A DNA stretch of 64,000 bases from Paenibacillus cellulosilyticus (GCF_003182255.1 NZ_QGTQ01000015.1:62001-126000); one strand, 5' to 3'. Numbered from the stretch's first letter, positions 32,001 to 40,089 are shown. Numbers and translations: made by a program. The notes: generated from the letters alone by a model not told the origin.

Positions 32001-34940
32001 CAGGTGGATTGCTTCCTAGCGAACGAGCCGGATGCACCGGTGTTTACGATGTCGACCGTGTTCGGCCACTTCACGCTCGAGGATTTGTCCAAACAGGTCG
32101 GCCTTGGAGCAGGAGCTGCCGAGATCGAGCGAATGCAGGAGCCGTCCGATTTCTTGGTTGATCTGCGTAATAACGATAAGCCATTCCTTTCGAGCAGCGG
32201 TTCGCAACGGGCGAAGCTGGCTGGCGGTAAATTGCTGATGCTTGATCGCGTGACAGGTTATTGGCACCAAGGCGGCAAGCATGGCTTGGGCCGATCAAGA
32301 GCGGAGAAAAAGGTTGATCCAAGCGATTGGTTCTTCAAGGCGCACTTCTATCAGGACCCTGTGCAGCCCGGCTCATTGGGCGTTGAAGCGATGGTGCAGC
32401 TGCTGCAATTCCATATGCTTCAAGCAGGCATGGATTTGGAGATGAAGCAGCCGCGCTTTGAGTCACTTGGGGCTGGTGTAGAGATCGTATGGAAATATCG
32501 GGGGCAGGTTACACCACAGAAGGATACAATCGTCGTGGACCTCGATGTGATCGAGACCGGGCGGGATGAACGCGGCGTATACGCAGTAGCCGAAGCCTCA
32601 CTCTGGGTAGATGGGCTGCAGATTTACTACGTACCGCGCATGGGGATGCGTCTGGTAGACGATAGAGTGAACGAGACGGAGAAGAGGGACGCCGAGCAGG
32701 AGATAGTGGTAGAAGAATCGGTATTTGACCCTAAGGAGCAGCCGTGGGTCTGGGATCACTGCCCGACTTATACCGCTCCCGCGATGCCATCGACATTCAT
32801 TTTGGACAAAATGGCTGCAGCTGTGCGCAGCTGCGACCCTAGTCGATCCCTTGTTGGAGCATCAGAGGTTCAGTTCAAGCGTTGGCTGATCTGCGATCGC
32901 CCCCGACAGCTGCGGACCGAGGTTCGTCTACTAACGGACGAAGAGGGACGCGAGGGAAGCGTGTGGTACGCGGCAAGCCTTTATGCTTGGCGTGAAGCAG
33001 CGGATCCCCGATTATCCCGATTCGAGGAAATCGCCTCGGGACGATTCGAGCTGGCGCATCGCTATCTGGCGTCGGATGAAGCACATAATCGACCGTTTGA
33101 GCCGCTTAATGATCCGTCGTCAGTCGACGACCCTTACGAATCCGGTCGAGTCTTCCACGGACCAGCCTTCCAGATCGCATGTACAATTAGGCTTGGGACG
33201 AATGGAGCTTGTGCCCTTCTTGCGGCAGAAGGAAACATATCCAGCGGCATCACTGCTCCAATCGGCTGCTTGAATCCGCTCATGTTGGATGGTGCCACTC
33301 ATGCCATCCCGCATGATGAGCTGACGCTCTGGTCACGAGATATAACGGAAGGACTTGTAGGTTACCCGCACCGTATCACTTCTTGCCGCTTCTATGAGAG
33401 CACGCCGACGACGGGCGAAGTGCGCTGCGAGATTCGCTTCGATGGATTCGAGAATAGCGAACGGTACCCAGCCTTCCGTATCCGATTCTATCAAGACGAT
33501 CGATTATGGGCGGAACTGCGGCTCGTCGAGGTGTTGATGCCTAAGGGGCCGATTGGGAGTGGCGATGGACGGGAACGGAGAGCTTTTCTGCAGGATCGTG
33601 TATATGTCGAAGGAATGGCGTTGTCTCGCCGTGAAGAGGGAGCTACGAAGCTCACGGAGGCTGAGGTACGTGGATCGGATTGGTTCCCTGGCACGATAGC
33701 AGCGGTATATGGTGTTGAAGCTTCGGTCAGTTACAAGGAGTTGACCCGTCTTGCAGCGGTGAAGGACCATGTAGCACAGCTTGCAGGCGTACATCCTTCT
33801 ACGGTTATTGTTGATCAACACTTAACGACAGCCTATAGTTCCGTCTATCCGTATGACCGCTACCCGATTACGATTCACGAGTCGGACGGCGAAATCCAAG
33901 CTGCTTCTCAAGCCGTTGTCCGTGACATCGAAGGGGCGATGAGCTATTGGAGACATAAGCTCGGCAGCGAGGGATGGCTCGGAGAGGATCTGTACAGGGC
34001 ATTAATCGGCCAATTCGTTGGTCATTTCGTCGTTGAAGATCCAGCGCGATTCTATCAAGCAAGCCAAGGACCGGTATTGTATCTTGCCAATCATCAGACA
34101 GCTGTGGAGTCGCTGTTGTTTGCTTGCCTCGCTGAAGGTCTGACACACAGTCCCGTGGCGGCAATTGCCAAGAAGGAGCATCGTGATTCTTGGATCGGCC
34201 AGCTGCTGGCGCACATGGGGGCGAATCCAGATCGACCGTTCACGATTCCGATCGTTCACGTAGATCGTGAAGATCAAAGCTCGATGCTGCACACGCTGCA
34301 GGAGCTTGCCGTACGAATGCGAGACGGTGGTGAATCGATCCTCGTGCATGTGGAGGGAACCCGTGCGCGCAGCGAGCATAAAGAGGTTGCTGTCGTAAGC
34401 GGCATATGGATGGACCTAGCAATAAAGGGCGGCATTCCAATCGTACCGGTACGCTTTATAGGAGGACTTCCAGGGGAAGAATCAGACGCGCGGTTGGAGT
34501 TTCCTATTGGCTTCGGGAAGCAGCATTATAGGATCGGCCGTCCGATTTTCCCAGATGAACTGAAGGCGCTGCCGCTTCCGGCACGTAAGCAGCTGATTCT
34601 CGATGCACTGAACGGAACGGGAAGAATGGCTGCGAAGGATACCGATGGAACGACACAGGCTTGTGGTAATCCGGAACTAGCAGAAGCGGTTCAGGTGTTA
34701 ATAGATCGCAATCAAGTGCCATATGAACAGGCTGTGCTTCTCGCATCGCTCGAACGACTTGCGGCACGCAGCGAAGAAAGCGAAGAGGTGCTGCAAGGAC
34801 TCGCGGCTGAGAAGCTTCATGTCAAGGAAGATGCTGCAGGCCGATGGCTCTTAGCATTCGCCGATTGGCTGTATGGACAAGAAGGAACACAGGCACATGA
34901 GATGAAAGTGAGGAAACAAAAGCATGCAGACAACGCTTAG
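26073..34940 (+). CDS. pfaC: PUFA-synthase-like PfaC megasynthase (KS-CLF-AT-DH-DH-PS-DH-like-AGPAT)
   Basis: 2955 aa. KS about 1-450 with Cys191, His326 and His362. CLF-like inactive KS about 460-810, where the Cys region reads VSSEELS (about 627-633). AT about 890-1240 with GLSSG (Ser981). Two FabA-like double-hotdog dehydratases: a non-catalytic half near His1480, then His1691 (GHFKNDPAMPG), a further non-catalytic half, and His2091 (AHFYQDPVQPG). A PS-DH-like segment (DHCPTYTAPAMP, about 2230-2500). A C-terminal PlsC/AGPAT acyltransferase about 2640-2860 with NHQTAVE (His2674, Glu2679) and EGTR (2761-2764). Its acceptor motif is HX4E rather than the common HX4D. The order matches myxobacterial-type Pfa3 proteins. 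It should extend and dehydrate the chain, then transfer it to a lysophosphatidate-type acceptor. Confidence 0.93.
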   Translation: MKFEPIAIVGQGCVFPGAANPDELWRIVAERRETLTEPEEDEWRLSREASRLGSDETEWSIRGGYIRGFKSASERVSLQVDAEQISTMDRMVHWMLHAAVEALPSPEAGPEVHKRTGAVIGNLSLPTESMSRYAEHVWLGAQQGELPEALLAREVGEPPAAINRFMSGYPAHFLAKALGLGAGAFCLDAACASSLYAIKLACDRLHDGSADLMLAGAVNGTDPLFLHTGFRALKAISRTGQSRPFHPEADGLVPSEGCGFVALKRLADAEEAGDNILGVIRGIGLSNDGGQGGMLAPAREGQVRAMRQAYEMSGLAPQHISLIECHATGTSLGDAVEIQSMSEVFAGLSGVPISSIKGNIGHPVTAAGMAGLIKVLRAMKEGIYPSTLHVDGSVNLLNGTPFRLPEPGEMWRADAPRRAALSSFGFGGNNAHLIVERYEPAAGSSTTSISGGEEAARMDAELAIVGIGVSAGSYRSTEEWAAALFGGSGEKTEVDACRAVEVELALRDISVPPVDLKQALPQQVMLLSKAVEAAGKVGGLTGDRVGVYVGMQCDAEIARHIARVRIGDWARKHQDLLEPQDAGAAAASLQHAFYGPLESSTVIGLLPNVPANRLNKHLKIAGPGFTVSSEELSGITALELASRALRSGELDAALVGAVDLSNEIVHQTAASTLLEKERQKAGDAAVVLAVKRLEDAQRDGNTVYAVLSAATAAADKSALVLGSTDKDALELASRFGHSHAASGLLHVAAGALALHYRLKPSGSYRKPRPWLRGDIARSVQVEIHGLGGAAAAVLLTEGEGGAPFALQQSRRTRLTLHTYAAPDRRTLLQSLRAGEQSTLGSCRLAIVARGAEELSAAREEAASELERLIRLPETEPFRSRPGIYYTERPVNGELAFVFTGAASAYAGMGSSLIAAIPELGDLIHERFTTAAEAAGWLYEERINQVPDPLSMLGGASFLTQIHAAYTQNWLGLRPQAVIGLSSGETNAIVATGAWDDLDGLFRDLQQHGIYSRELAGDYRVLKEAWGEPNPQWTNWRVKASPEVILEAIDADEPVRLTMINAPGDCIIGGEPTACRRVLDRLKPAPAYPLGYDMVVHCAEVAAIAPMWREIHRRETRPVPGIRYYSGVSASHYTPDTERVADALLDMGVGVIDFPRVIRQAWEDGARVFVEHGPRSLCSDWIGQILADREHLCIALDQPSVDSLEQSVTAAARLFTAGLDLDIDRLQARLVELESSGCTLNAATKGMTFPAHLPPVILPRIPTRKRDIAHPAAYPIGQEEVKPLNNMHETVPIPAAAVPVTNVIARNVRASAPAASLVGAYDQLAEAHRHYIGLQSNMQQQLMRMLTQRSPQPMQGTRAAAQPTPANAISQPAVETYVQHTTFEAAQERPAISTLQVAHPATVERISFTREQLEILAAGRISDVFGPAFIGQDQYAIQVRMPEPPLLLADRVVQLEGVPLSMGLGSIRTETDVRSDSWYLHKGRMPFGIMIESGQADLLLISWLGIDQLNRGERAYRLLGCELTFHGSLPAPGEMLSYDIRVDSHAKHGDIRLFFFRYDCTDNQGRRRMTMRQGQAGFFTREELHESAGVIWDPAKVEIPMNARLDQPAVRCVKSRFSPDDVRAFAAGDTYGCFGDGFAFAQTHTCSPSIQSGRMLLLDEVTAFETNGGPTGRGYLRAETALSGSEWFFAGHFKNDPAMPGTLMLEGCVQAMSFYLAGLGYTLRKDGWRFEPVPDLPYKMICRGQVTPESRSLVYEVFVQEVMEGPEPTLVADVLLTVDGRKAFHCSRLAIRLVPDFPLHTELRYLAEGAAGDPRAASSDGITFDYYSLLACAIGKPSHAFGSRYAIYDNGKHVPRLPGIPYHFMTRVAEIDGQLGVPKTGAVITAEYDIPPDAWYFAENGSPTMPFCVLLEAALQPCGWLVSYLGIPESPERDAYFRNLDGKATMHREVLPHDGTLRTRVSLTSLSRMGHTYIESFQVDCFLANEPDAPVFTMSTVFGHFTLEDLSKQVGLGAGAAEIERMQEPSDFLVDLRNNDKPFLSSSGSQRAKLAGGKLLMLDRVTGYWHQGGKHGLGRSRAEKKVDPSDWFFKAHFYQDPVQPGSLGVEAMVQLLQFHMLQAGMDLEMKQPRFESLGAGVEIVWKYRGQVTPQKDTIVVDLDVIETGRDERGVYAVAEASLWVDGLQIYYVPRMGMRLVDDRVNETEKRDAEQEIVVEESVFDPKEQPWVWDHCPTYTAPAMPSTFILDKMAAAVRSCDPSRSLVGASEVQFKRWLICDRPRQLRTEVRLLTDEEGREGSVWYAASLYAWREAADPRLSRFEEIASGRFELAHRYLASDEAHNRPFEPLNDPSSVDDPYESGRVFHGPAFQIACTIRLGTNGACALLAAEGNISSGITAPIGCLNPLMLDGATHAIPHDELTLWSRDITEGLVGYPHRITSCRFYESTPTTGEVRCEIRFDGFENSERYPAFRIRFYQDDRLWAELRLVEVLMPKGPIGSGDGRERRAFLQDRVYVEGMALSRREEGATKLTEAEVRGSDWFPGTIAAVYGVEASVSYKELTRLAAVKDHVAQLAGVHPSTVIVDQHLTTAYSSVYPYDRYPITIHESDGEIQAASQAVVRDIEGAMSYWRHKLGSEGWLGEDLYRALIGQFVGHFVVEDPARFYQASQGPVLYLANHQTAVESLLFACLAEGLTHSPVAAIAKKEHRDSWIGQLLAHMGANPDRPFTIPIVHVDREDQSSMLHTLQELAVRMRDGGESILVHVEGTRARSEHKEVAVVSGIWMDLAIKGGIPIVPVRFIGGLPGEESDARLEFPIGFGKQHYRIGRPIFPDELKALPLPARKQLILDALNGTGRMAAKDTDGTTQACGNPELAEAVQVLIDRNQVPYEQAVLLASLERLAARSEESEEVLQGLAAEKLHVKEDAAGRWLLAFADWLYGQEGTQAHEMKVRKQKHADNA

Positions 34941-36537
34941 ATGGATACCAGGCAGCGAGGGGCCTGCTTTCGGGCAGGAGGAGCTTACATTACTGGCTGC
35001 TCGGGTACGTGAGCCTGCATATATTATTCGCTCCGGCGACAATGGAGCTTTTGGTCTCGGATTGGGAGGGAGCGTCGTGCCCGCAGTTAACGGGGATGTC
35101 TCAGGCAATCCGCTTGCGGCCATGCTTCCAGCCCTCTATCCCGAATGGTTGGGGGGCGGCGCATTCACACAAGCGCATGGCGTGCGCTTCGCTTATATCG
35201 CCGGCGAGATGGCGAACGGCATTGCCACGGCGCGGATGGTGATCGCGATGGCGAAGGCAGGCATGCTCGGCTTCTTCGGAGCAGCGGGTCTTCCGCTCGA
35301 CCGCGTTCAAGCGAATCTGGATGTTATTCAAGCTGAGCTAGACCCACTAGGACTGCCATGGGGCATTAACCTGATTCATACGCCGAACGAGCCTGCAATG
35401 GAGGAACATATCGTTGATCTGTATCTCGGACGCGGCGTCAAAAGGGTATCAGCATCCGCGTTCATGGGCCTTACGCCGAGTATTGTCCGTTACGCATGCA
35501 GCGGGCTTACACTGGATGCCTCCGGGATGATCCGCAGACGAAATCATCTGTTCGCGAAGATTTCACGTCCCGAAGTTGCCAGACCGTTCATGTCGCCGGC
35601 TCCAGAGAAAATACTAGCGGATCTAGTCAAACGCGGCCTGCTGACCGCTGAGGAAGCAAGGCTTGCCGCATATGTCCCGCTTGCCGAGGATATTACGGTC
35701 GAGGCAGACTCAGGCGGCCATACCGACAACCGTCCGCTGACGGCGTTATTCCCGATCATCATGCGCTTGCGCGACGATTTGCAGCAGCAATATCGTTATG
35801 CATCTCCGATTCGCGTAGGCGCATCAGGCGGGCTGGGTACGCCAGCTGCGGTAGCAGCTGCTTTCGCGCTTGGTGCTGCGTATGTCATGACGGGTTCCGT
35901 CAATCAATCCGCTATCGAGTCGGGCTTGTCAGATGAAGGTCGTGCGATGCTGGCCACTGCCGGATTAGCGGATGTTATTATGGCGCCAGCTGCAGATATG
36001 TTCGAACAAGGCGTGAAGGTGCAGGTACTTAAACACGGAACCTTATTTAGTTCTCGTGGATTCCAGCTTCTGGACTTATATCGCAGCTATAACCGAATTG
36101 AGGATCTGCCGGAGAATGTTCGACTTAAGCTGGAGAAGGAAGTATTCCAAGCCTCGCTTGAGCAAATTTGGGCGGATACCGTCCGCTTCTTCGAGAAGCG
36201 GGAGCCAGGACAGCTGGAGCGGGCTGCACGCGAACCGAAGCATAAGATGGCATTGATCTTCCGGTGGTATCTAGGCAAAGCCAGCCGCTGGGCTATTGAC
36301 GGCACGCAAGAAAGGAAGCTCGATTACCAGATCTGGTGTGGTCCAGCCATGGGCTCGTTTAATGCCTGGGCAGCAGGCTCCTTCCTCGAACAGCCGCAGA
36401 ACCGCACGGTTGTACAGATTGCCTGCAATCTCCTGGAGGGGGCAGCTGTTATCACGAGAGCGCAGCAGCTTCGGAGCTACGGATTACCGGTCCCAGCTCA
36501 AGCCTTTGATTATAAGCCGCGGATGTTTCAGCTTTAA
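34924..36537 (+). CDS. pfaD: PfaD-type trans-acting enoyl reductase
   Basis: 537-aa FMN-dependent TIM-barrel protein of the PfaD/2-nitropropane-dioxygenase family. It reduces enoyl-ACP intermediates during PUFA-type synthesis. Recognisable segments include MLGFFGAAGLPL, NLIHTPNEPAMEE, ADSGGHTDNRPL and RVGASGGLGTPAAVAAAFALGAAYVMTGS-like glycine-rich phosphate binding (about 295-325; quoted in part). Its ATG overlaps the PfaC stop by 17 bases, so the two are coupled. Length is normal for PfaD. PfaD sequences influence product identity in marine systems, so this gene is informative for predicting the lipid. Confidence 0.93.
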   Translation: MQTTLRWIPGSEGPAFGQEELTLLAARVREPAYIIRSGDNGAFGLGLGGSVVPAVNGDVSGNPLAAMLPALYPEWLGGGAFTQAHGVRFAYIAGEMANGIATARMVIAMAKAGMLGFFGAAGLPLDRVQANLDVIQAELDPLGLPWGINLIHTPNEPAMEEHIVDLYLGRGVKRVSASAFMGLTPSIVRYACSGLTLDASGMIRRRNHLFAKISRPEVARPFMSPAPEKILADLVKRGLLTAEEARLAAYVPLAEDITVEADSGGHTDNRPLTALFPIIMRLRDDLQQQYRYASPIRVGASGGLGTPAAVAAAFALGAAYVMTGSVNQSAIESGLSDEGRAMLATAGLADVIMAPAADMFEQGVKVQVLKHGTLFSSRGFQLLDLYRSYNRIEDLPENVRLKLEKEVFQASLEQIWADTVRFFEKREPGQLERAAREPKHKMALIFRWYLGKASRWAIDGTQERKLDYQIWCGPAMGSFNAWAAGSFLEQPQNRTVVQIACNLLEGAAVITRAQQLRSYGLPVPAQAFDYKPRMFQL

Positions 36538-36552
36538 TCGGAGGTGAATGAA

Positions 36553-37428
36553 TTGCTATTAGCTTTCTATATCGTAACGTTAGCGATGATCGGCTTCTTC
36601 ACCTTAACAGCGTGGCTGGGGAAGAAACGGGAGGTGGCGGTTCGAGGATTAACATTAATCGGGCTGCAAAATCTCACCTGTCTCGCTTTGTGGGCGGGCT
36701 ACCCGATCTTCCGCTTATATGCTGCCCTCGTTCTATTGGCGGGCTTGATTGAGCTAGCTCGTCATTACCGGGCCGTCGATGAAGGCCGAATACGCGCTGC
36801 TTGGGCAGTGCCGATTCAAGTTGTCGTGATTGGGGCTTCGGCTGCATTATTCATCGTGACCGAGCGAATCGGTGTATACGTAATCCCAGCAGGGCTTATT
36901 CTTGCCGGTTTCGCATTTTTAGCTCCCGCAAGCCAAGTGAGGAGCCAGACGTTTGGCTCGCTGTTCGCTATAGGTGTTCTTGCACTGGGAGCAGGCTGTC
37001 TTGCGTTATTGTCTAACCATGATGCAAGCGCCATCATCACCTTCTTGCTGCTGCTTCAGATGAATGATGCTTTCGGGCTGCTTGCTGGCAAGAAGTTTGG
37101 GCGGACGAAGCTGTTTCCTCGGATCAGTCCGGGCAAATCGCTTGAAGGCTATATCGGAGGAGCGGCTGGCGTACTCGCTGGTGTGCTGATGCTTAATACT
37201 TGGATTCCGGCATTGTCGGACACTTCGCTGGGCAAGCAAGCGATCATTGTCTGTTTCATTCTGGTGTTCGGCAACATGGGGGATTTGTTGTTCTCAGCGC
37301 TTAAGCGAAAGCTAGGAATTAAGGATTTTGGTCGTCTGCTGCCTGGGCACGGGGGCATTCTTGACCGATACGATAATATTTTGTTTGGCGCTCCGCTCTT
37401 TGCTGTGATTTGGGGAATGCTGCCGTGA
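36553..37428 (+). CDS. cdsA: Phosphatidate cytidylyltransferase (CDP-diacylglycerol synthase)
   Basis: Membrane enzyme making CDP-diacylglycerol from phosphatidic acid and CTP, about 291 aa with roughly eight helices. The CDS signature near the C-terminus is complete: SALKRKLGIKDFGRLLPGHG followed by GILDRYDN (about 250-277). TTG 36553 has GGAGG 8 bases upstream; a GTG at 36544 overlaps that SD. It begins 15 bases after pfaD and clearly belongs to the lipid operon. It is unlikely to be the only housekeeping cdsA, since that gene normally sits near uppS and rseP. Its place suggests it acts on phosphatidic acid made by the PfaC acyltransferase domain (inference). Confidence 0.92.
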   Translation: MLLAFYIVTLAMIGFFTLTAWLGKKREVAVRGLTLIGLQNLTCLALWAGYPIFRLYAALVLLAGLIELARHYRAVDEGRIRAAWAVPIQVVVIGASAALFIVTERIGVYVIPAGLILAGFAFLAPASQVRSQTFGSLFAIGVLALGAGCLALLSNHDASAIITFLLLLQMNDAFGLLAGKKFGRTKLFPRISPGKSLEGYIGGAAGVLAGVLMLNTWIPALSDTSLGKQAIIVCFILVFGNMGDLLFSALKRKLGIKDFGRLLPGHGGILDRYDNILFGAPLFAVIWGMLP

Positions 37429-37450
37429 AAGATGAGAGTGAGGGACTTTG

Positions 37451-38062
37451 ATGGTCAAATGGTTTCCGGCATTAAAATATTGGAATCTGGCGAATGCCAT
37501 CACGACTTGCGGAGTTGTGTGTGGGATGCTCGCTATGCTGCTCTTCGTACAAGGGCACAATGCTATAGCTTTTACGTTATATGGAGCGGCCATTCTAGGT
37601 GATTATGTAGACGGAATCATTGCCCGCAAGCTGAAGCAGACTTCGACCTTTGGTCAAGAGCTGGACAGCTTGGCTGATGCGATCAGCTTCTGCGTGCTTC
37701 CTGCATTTGCTGGCTATGCGTTAGGCGTGACGTCGCCGCTTGGTATCGCAGCACTTCTACTATACGCAGTAACAGGGTTGTGGCGTCTTGCTTACTTCAA
37801 TGTCAATGGATTGGAGGGAGCGGGGCAGCACTCCTATTACACGGGCATTCCTACGACAATTGCGGCAAGCTGGCTGCTGGTTTTAAGTCCGCTCTTTCTG
37901 GCAGGTGATTTTCCAGGGCACGAAGCGGTATTAGCTGTAATTTATGTGATCTGTGGGCTGCTCATGTTGTCTGCGGTGCCATTCAAGAAGAATGGCTGGA
38001 TGACGAAAATACTGTATGTGCTGCTGCCTGCTGCTGTTATCGTGGACTGGCTGATCGTCTAA
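37451..38062 (+). CDS. pssA: CDP-alcohol phosphatidyltransferase, probable phosphatidylserine synthase
   Basis: 203-aa membrane enzyme with the full CDP-alcohol phosphatidyltransferase signature DG(x)2AR(x)8G(x)3D(x)3D, here DGIIARKLKQTSTFG then QELDSLAD (about 56-78). The N-terminus (WNLANAITTCGVVCGMLAM) resembles PssA-type CDP-diacylglycerol-serine phosphatidyltransferases, though glycerol-phosphate or inositol acceptors cannot be excluded. ATG 37451 is 22 bases after cdsA and the gene ends the operon. With AGPAT and CdsA it completes a route from acyl chain to phospholipid. Confidence 0.88.
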   Translation: MVKWFPALKYWNLANAITTCGVVCGMLAMLLFVQGHNAIAFTLYGAAILGDYVDGIIARKLKQTSTFGQELDSLADAISFCVLPAFAGYALGVTSPLGIAALLLYAVTGLWRLAYFNVNGLEGAGQHSYYTGIPTTIAASWLLVLSPLFLAGDFPGHEAVLAVIYVICGLLMLSAVPFKKNGWMTKILYVLLPAAVIVDWLIV

Positions 38063-38095
38063 TATTGTTGTAATCATCATCGTTACAATTGAAAT

Positions 38096-38127
38096 AGGGC
38101 CCTCCGGCAGGAGCGGCCCTGTTCATG
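38096..38127 (+). terminator. Terminator-like hairpin after the Pfa operon
   Basis: AGGGCC / GGCCCT stem with an inner CTCC/GGAG pairing, 34 bases after pssA. The T tract is weak (GTTCATGCTTCTT), so efficiency is uncertain. Confidence 0.55.
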
Positions 38128-38140
38128 CTTCTTATAGCGT

Positions 38141-38323
38141 TTACTCGTTCTGCGTATCGACGATATCATCCAATGCAGATGAATGCTCTTGGCTGGCGGC
38201 AATTATTGCTTGGTCCGTTGCGTTGGTGCCTTGAATCTGCTCTGCTGCTTGCGCTTGGCGATTCAACTGCTTCTCTGCTTGTCCAATGCCGGTTGCGCCT
38301 TGATGGCCTTTGCTTGAACTCAT
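38141..38323 (-). CDS. Small Gln/Ala-rich hypothetical protein (60 aa)
   Basis: 60-aa hydrophilic protein (MSSSKGHQGATGIGQAEKQL...) with no Cys, no signal peptide and no membrane segment. ATG 38323 is preceded by AAGGTGG at good spacing, which supports real translation; the longer frame upstream lacks this. The Gln/Ala/Ser-rich composition recalls small acid-soluble or stress proteins of Bacillota, but I recognise no family. Confidence 0.6.
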   Translation of the reverse strand: MSSSKGHQGATGIGQAEKQLNRQAQAAEQIQGTNATDQAIIAASQEHSSALDDIVDTQNE

Positions 38324-38415
38324 TGTTGTCCACCTTCTTTCATAGTACACTGCCGATGGGGGAATCGACGTGAATAGTATATCCACGAGTTTCTAATTCC
38401 ATCAGGCTTATGAGG

Positions 38416-40089
38416 CTATACCTGAATAATAATGGGCAGAATCATCGGTCTTCTCTTCGTCTTGGCATATAAGAAGTTGCCGACAGCTTCCTTCACTTCG
38501 CGTTTATAGAGTCCCCAAGGCCGATGCAGCTTCGTTTCTAGACGTTGTTCCATGACCTGCAGCGTAATCCGGCTAACCTCATCCATCAATCCTTCTGATT
38601 CTTTGGCGAAAACGAAGCCGCGCGAGATGATGTCGGGTCCGGATATGATCTTGTTCTCTCCCTTCCCGAACGTGATCACGATAATGAGAATGCCATCTGC
38701 AGACAGCACTTTGCGGTCGCGCAGCACGATATTCCCGACATCGCCGATGCCAAGACCATCCACATAAGTATCGCCATTAGGTACATTTCGTTCCTGGAAG
38801 GCTTCCGACCCTGCGAAATCGACAACATCACCATTGTTCAGGATGAAAATATTGCTCGCTTCGACGCCGACGGACTCCGCCAATAATTGATGCAGATGAA
38901 GCATGCGGTATTCACCGTGAATGGGAATAAAATATTGCGGCTTCATTAAGGTAAGCATCAATTTCAGTTCTTCTTGGCTGGCATGACCGGAGACATGCAT
39001 GCCGGTATTCGAGCCGGCTCCATAAATCACACGGGCTTTCTTCTCGAACAAGTTGTCTACGATGCGGGCGACATTCCGTTCGTTGCCGGGAATTGGAGAA
39101 GACGCAAAAATAACCGTATCTCCAGGGCTAACACCGAACTGTCGATGATTGCCGCTGGCAATCCGGCCGAGGGCTGCCATTGGCTCCCCTTGACTTCCGG
39201 TGCATAGCACGACCATTTCGTCTCTTTTATATTTGTTGGCTTCATCTGCTTCGACGAGAATGGATTGCGGCACCGTCAAATAACCTAATCTGGAAGCAAT
39301 ATCAACAACGTTAACCATGCTTCTGCCCGCCAGTGTGACTTTCCGGTTCGTCTTGGCCGCTGCATCGATGATTTGCTGCAGTCGATGCACATTGGAAGCG
39401 AAGGTTGTGATGTAAATCATTCCCTCCGCACGCGTGAAGGCATCGTGAATGTTGGCTCCAACAAGCCGCTCGGAAGGGGTGAAGCCGGGACGCTCTGCGT
39501 TCGTGCTCTCCGATAATAAAGCAAGAACGCCGTTTTTTCCGATTTCCGCCATTTTGTGAATATCGGCATATTGATTATTGACCGGCGTCAGATCGAACTT
39601 GAAATCCCCGGTATGAACGATTGTTCCTTGCGGTGTATGGAACACAACCCCCAAGCAATCCGGGATACTGTGGTTAGTGCTGAAGAAGCTGACGGGCAAT
39701 TGGCCGAGTGCGATTTCGGATTGCGCGTCTATTTGATGAAGCTTAGTTGAGCTTAGCAGCCCATGCTCCTTCAGCTTTGCTTTAATTAAGCCCAGCGTCA
39801 ATCGCGTCGCATAAATCGGCATGTTCAATTGCTTGATAATATAAGGAATGCCGCCGATATGATCCTCATGGCCATGCGTAACGACGAGACCTCTTACGCT
39901 GCTCTCATTTTCGATCAGATAAGTGATATCTGGAATAATGACATCAATGCCTAGCAGGCTTTCGTCTGGGAATTTCGAACCGCAATCGACAACTACAAGG
40001 TCATCTCCGCACTGAATGACATACATGTTTTTTCCAATTTCATTCACCCCGCCAAGCGGTATAATCGATAAACGATCGTTAGCCGTCAT
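38416..40089 (-). CDS. rnj: Ribonuclease J
   Basis: 557-aa metallo-beta-lactamase/beta-CASP ribonuclease, the central mRNA-decay and 5' processing enzyme of Bacillota. The HxHxDH metal motif is intact (His72, His74, Asp76, His77 in THGHEDH). Further metal ligands appear in HTGDFKFD, and the beta-CASP motifs in LCTGSQGEPMAAL and IPIHGEYRML. SD GGTGG precedes the ATG. Length is normal. J1 or J2 cannot be assigned with certainty. It is monocistronic or coupled only loosely with its neighbours. Confidence 0.93.
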   Translation of the reverse strand: MTANDRLSIIPLGGVNEIGKNMYVIQCGDDLVVVDCGSKFPDESLLGIDVIIPDITYLIENESSVRGLVVTHGHEDHIGGIPYIIKQLNMPIYATRLTLGLIKAKLKEHGLLSSTKLHQIDAQSEIALGQLPVSFFSTNHSIPDCLGVVFHTPQGTIVHTGDFKFDLTPVNNQYADIHKMAEIGKNGVLALLSESTNAERPGFTPSERLVGANIHDAFTRAEGMIYITTFASNVHRLQQIIDAAAKTNRKVTLAGRSMVNVVDIASRLGYLTVPQSILVEADEANKYKRDEMVVLCTGSQGEPMAALGRIASGNHRQFGVSPGDTVIFASSPIPGNERNVARIVDNLFEKKARVIYGAGSNTGMHVSGHASQEELKLMLTLMKPQYFIPIHGEYRMLHLHQLLAESVGVEASNIFILNNGDVVDFAGSEAFQERNVPNGDTYVDGLGIGDVGNIVLRDRKVLSADGILIIVITFGKGENKIISGPDIISRGFVFAKESEGLMDEVSRITLQVMEQRLETKLHRPWGLYKREVKEAVGNFLYAKTKRRPMILPIIIQV

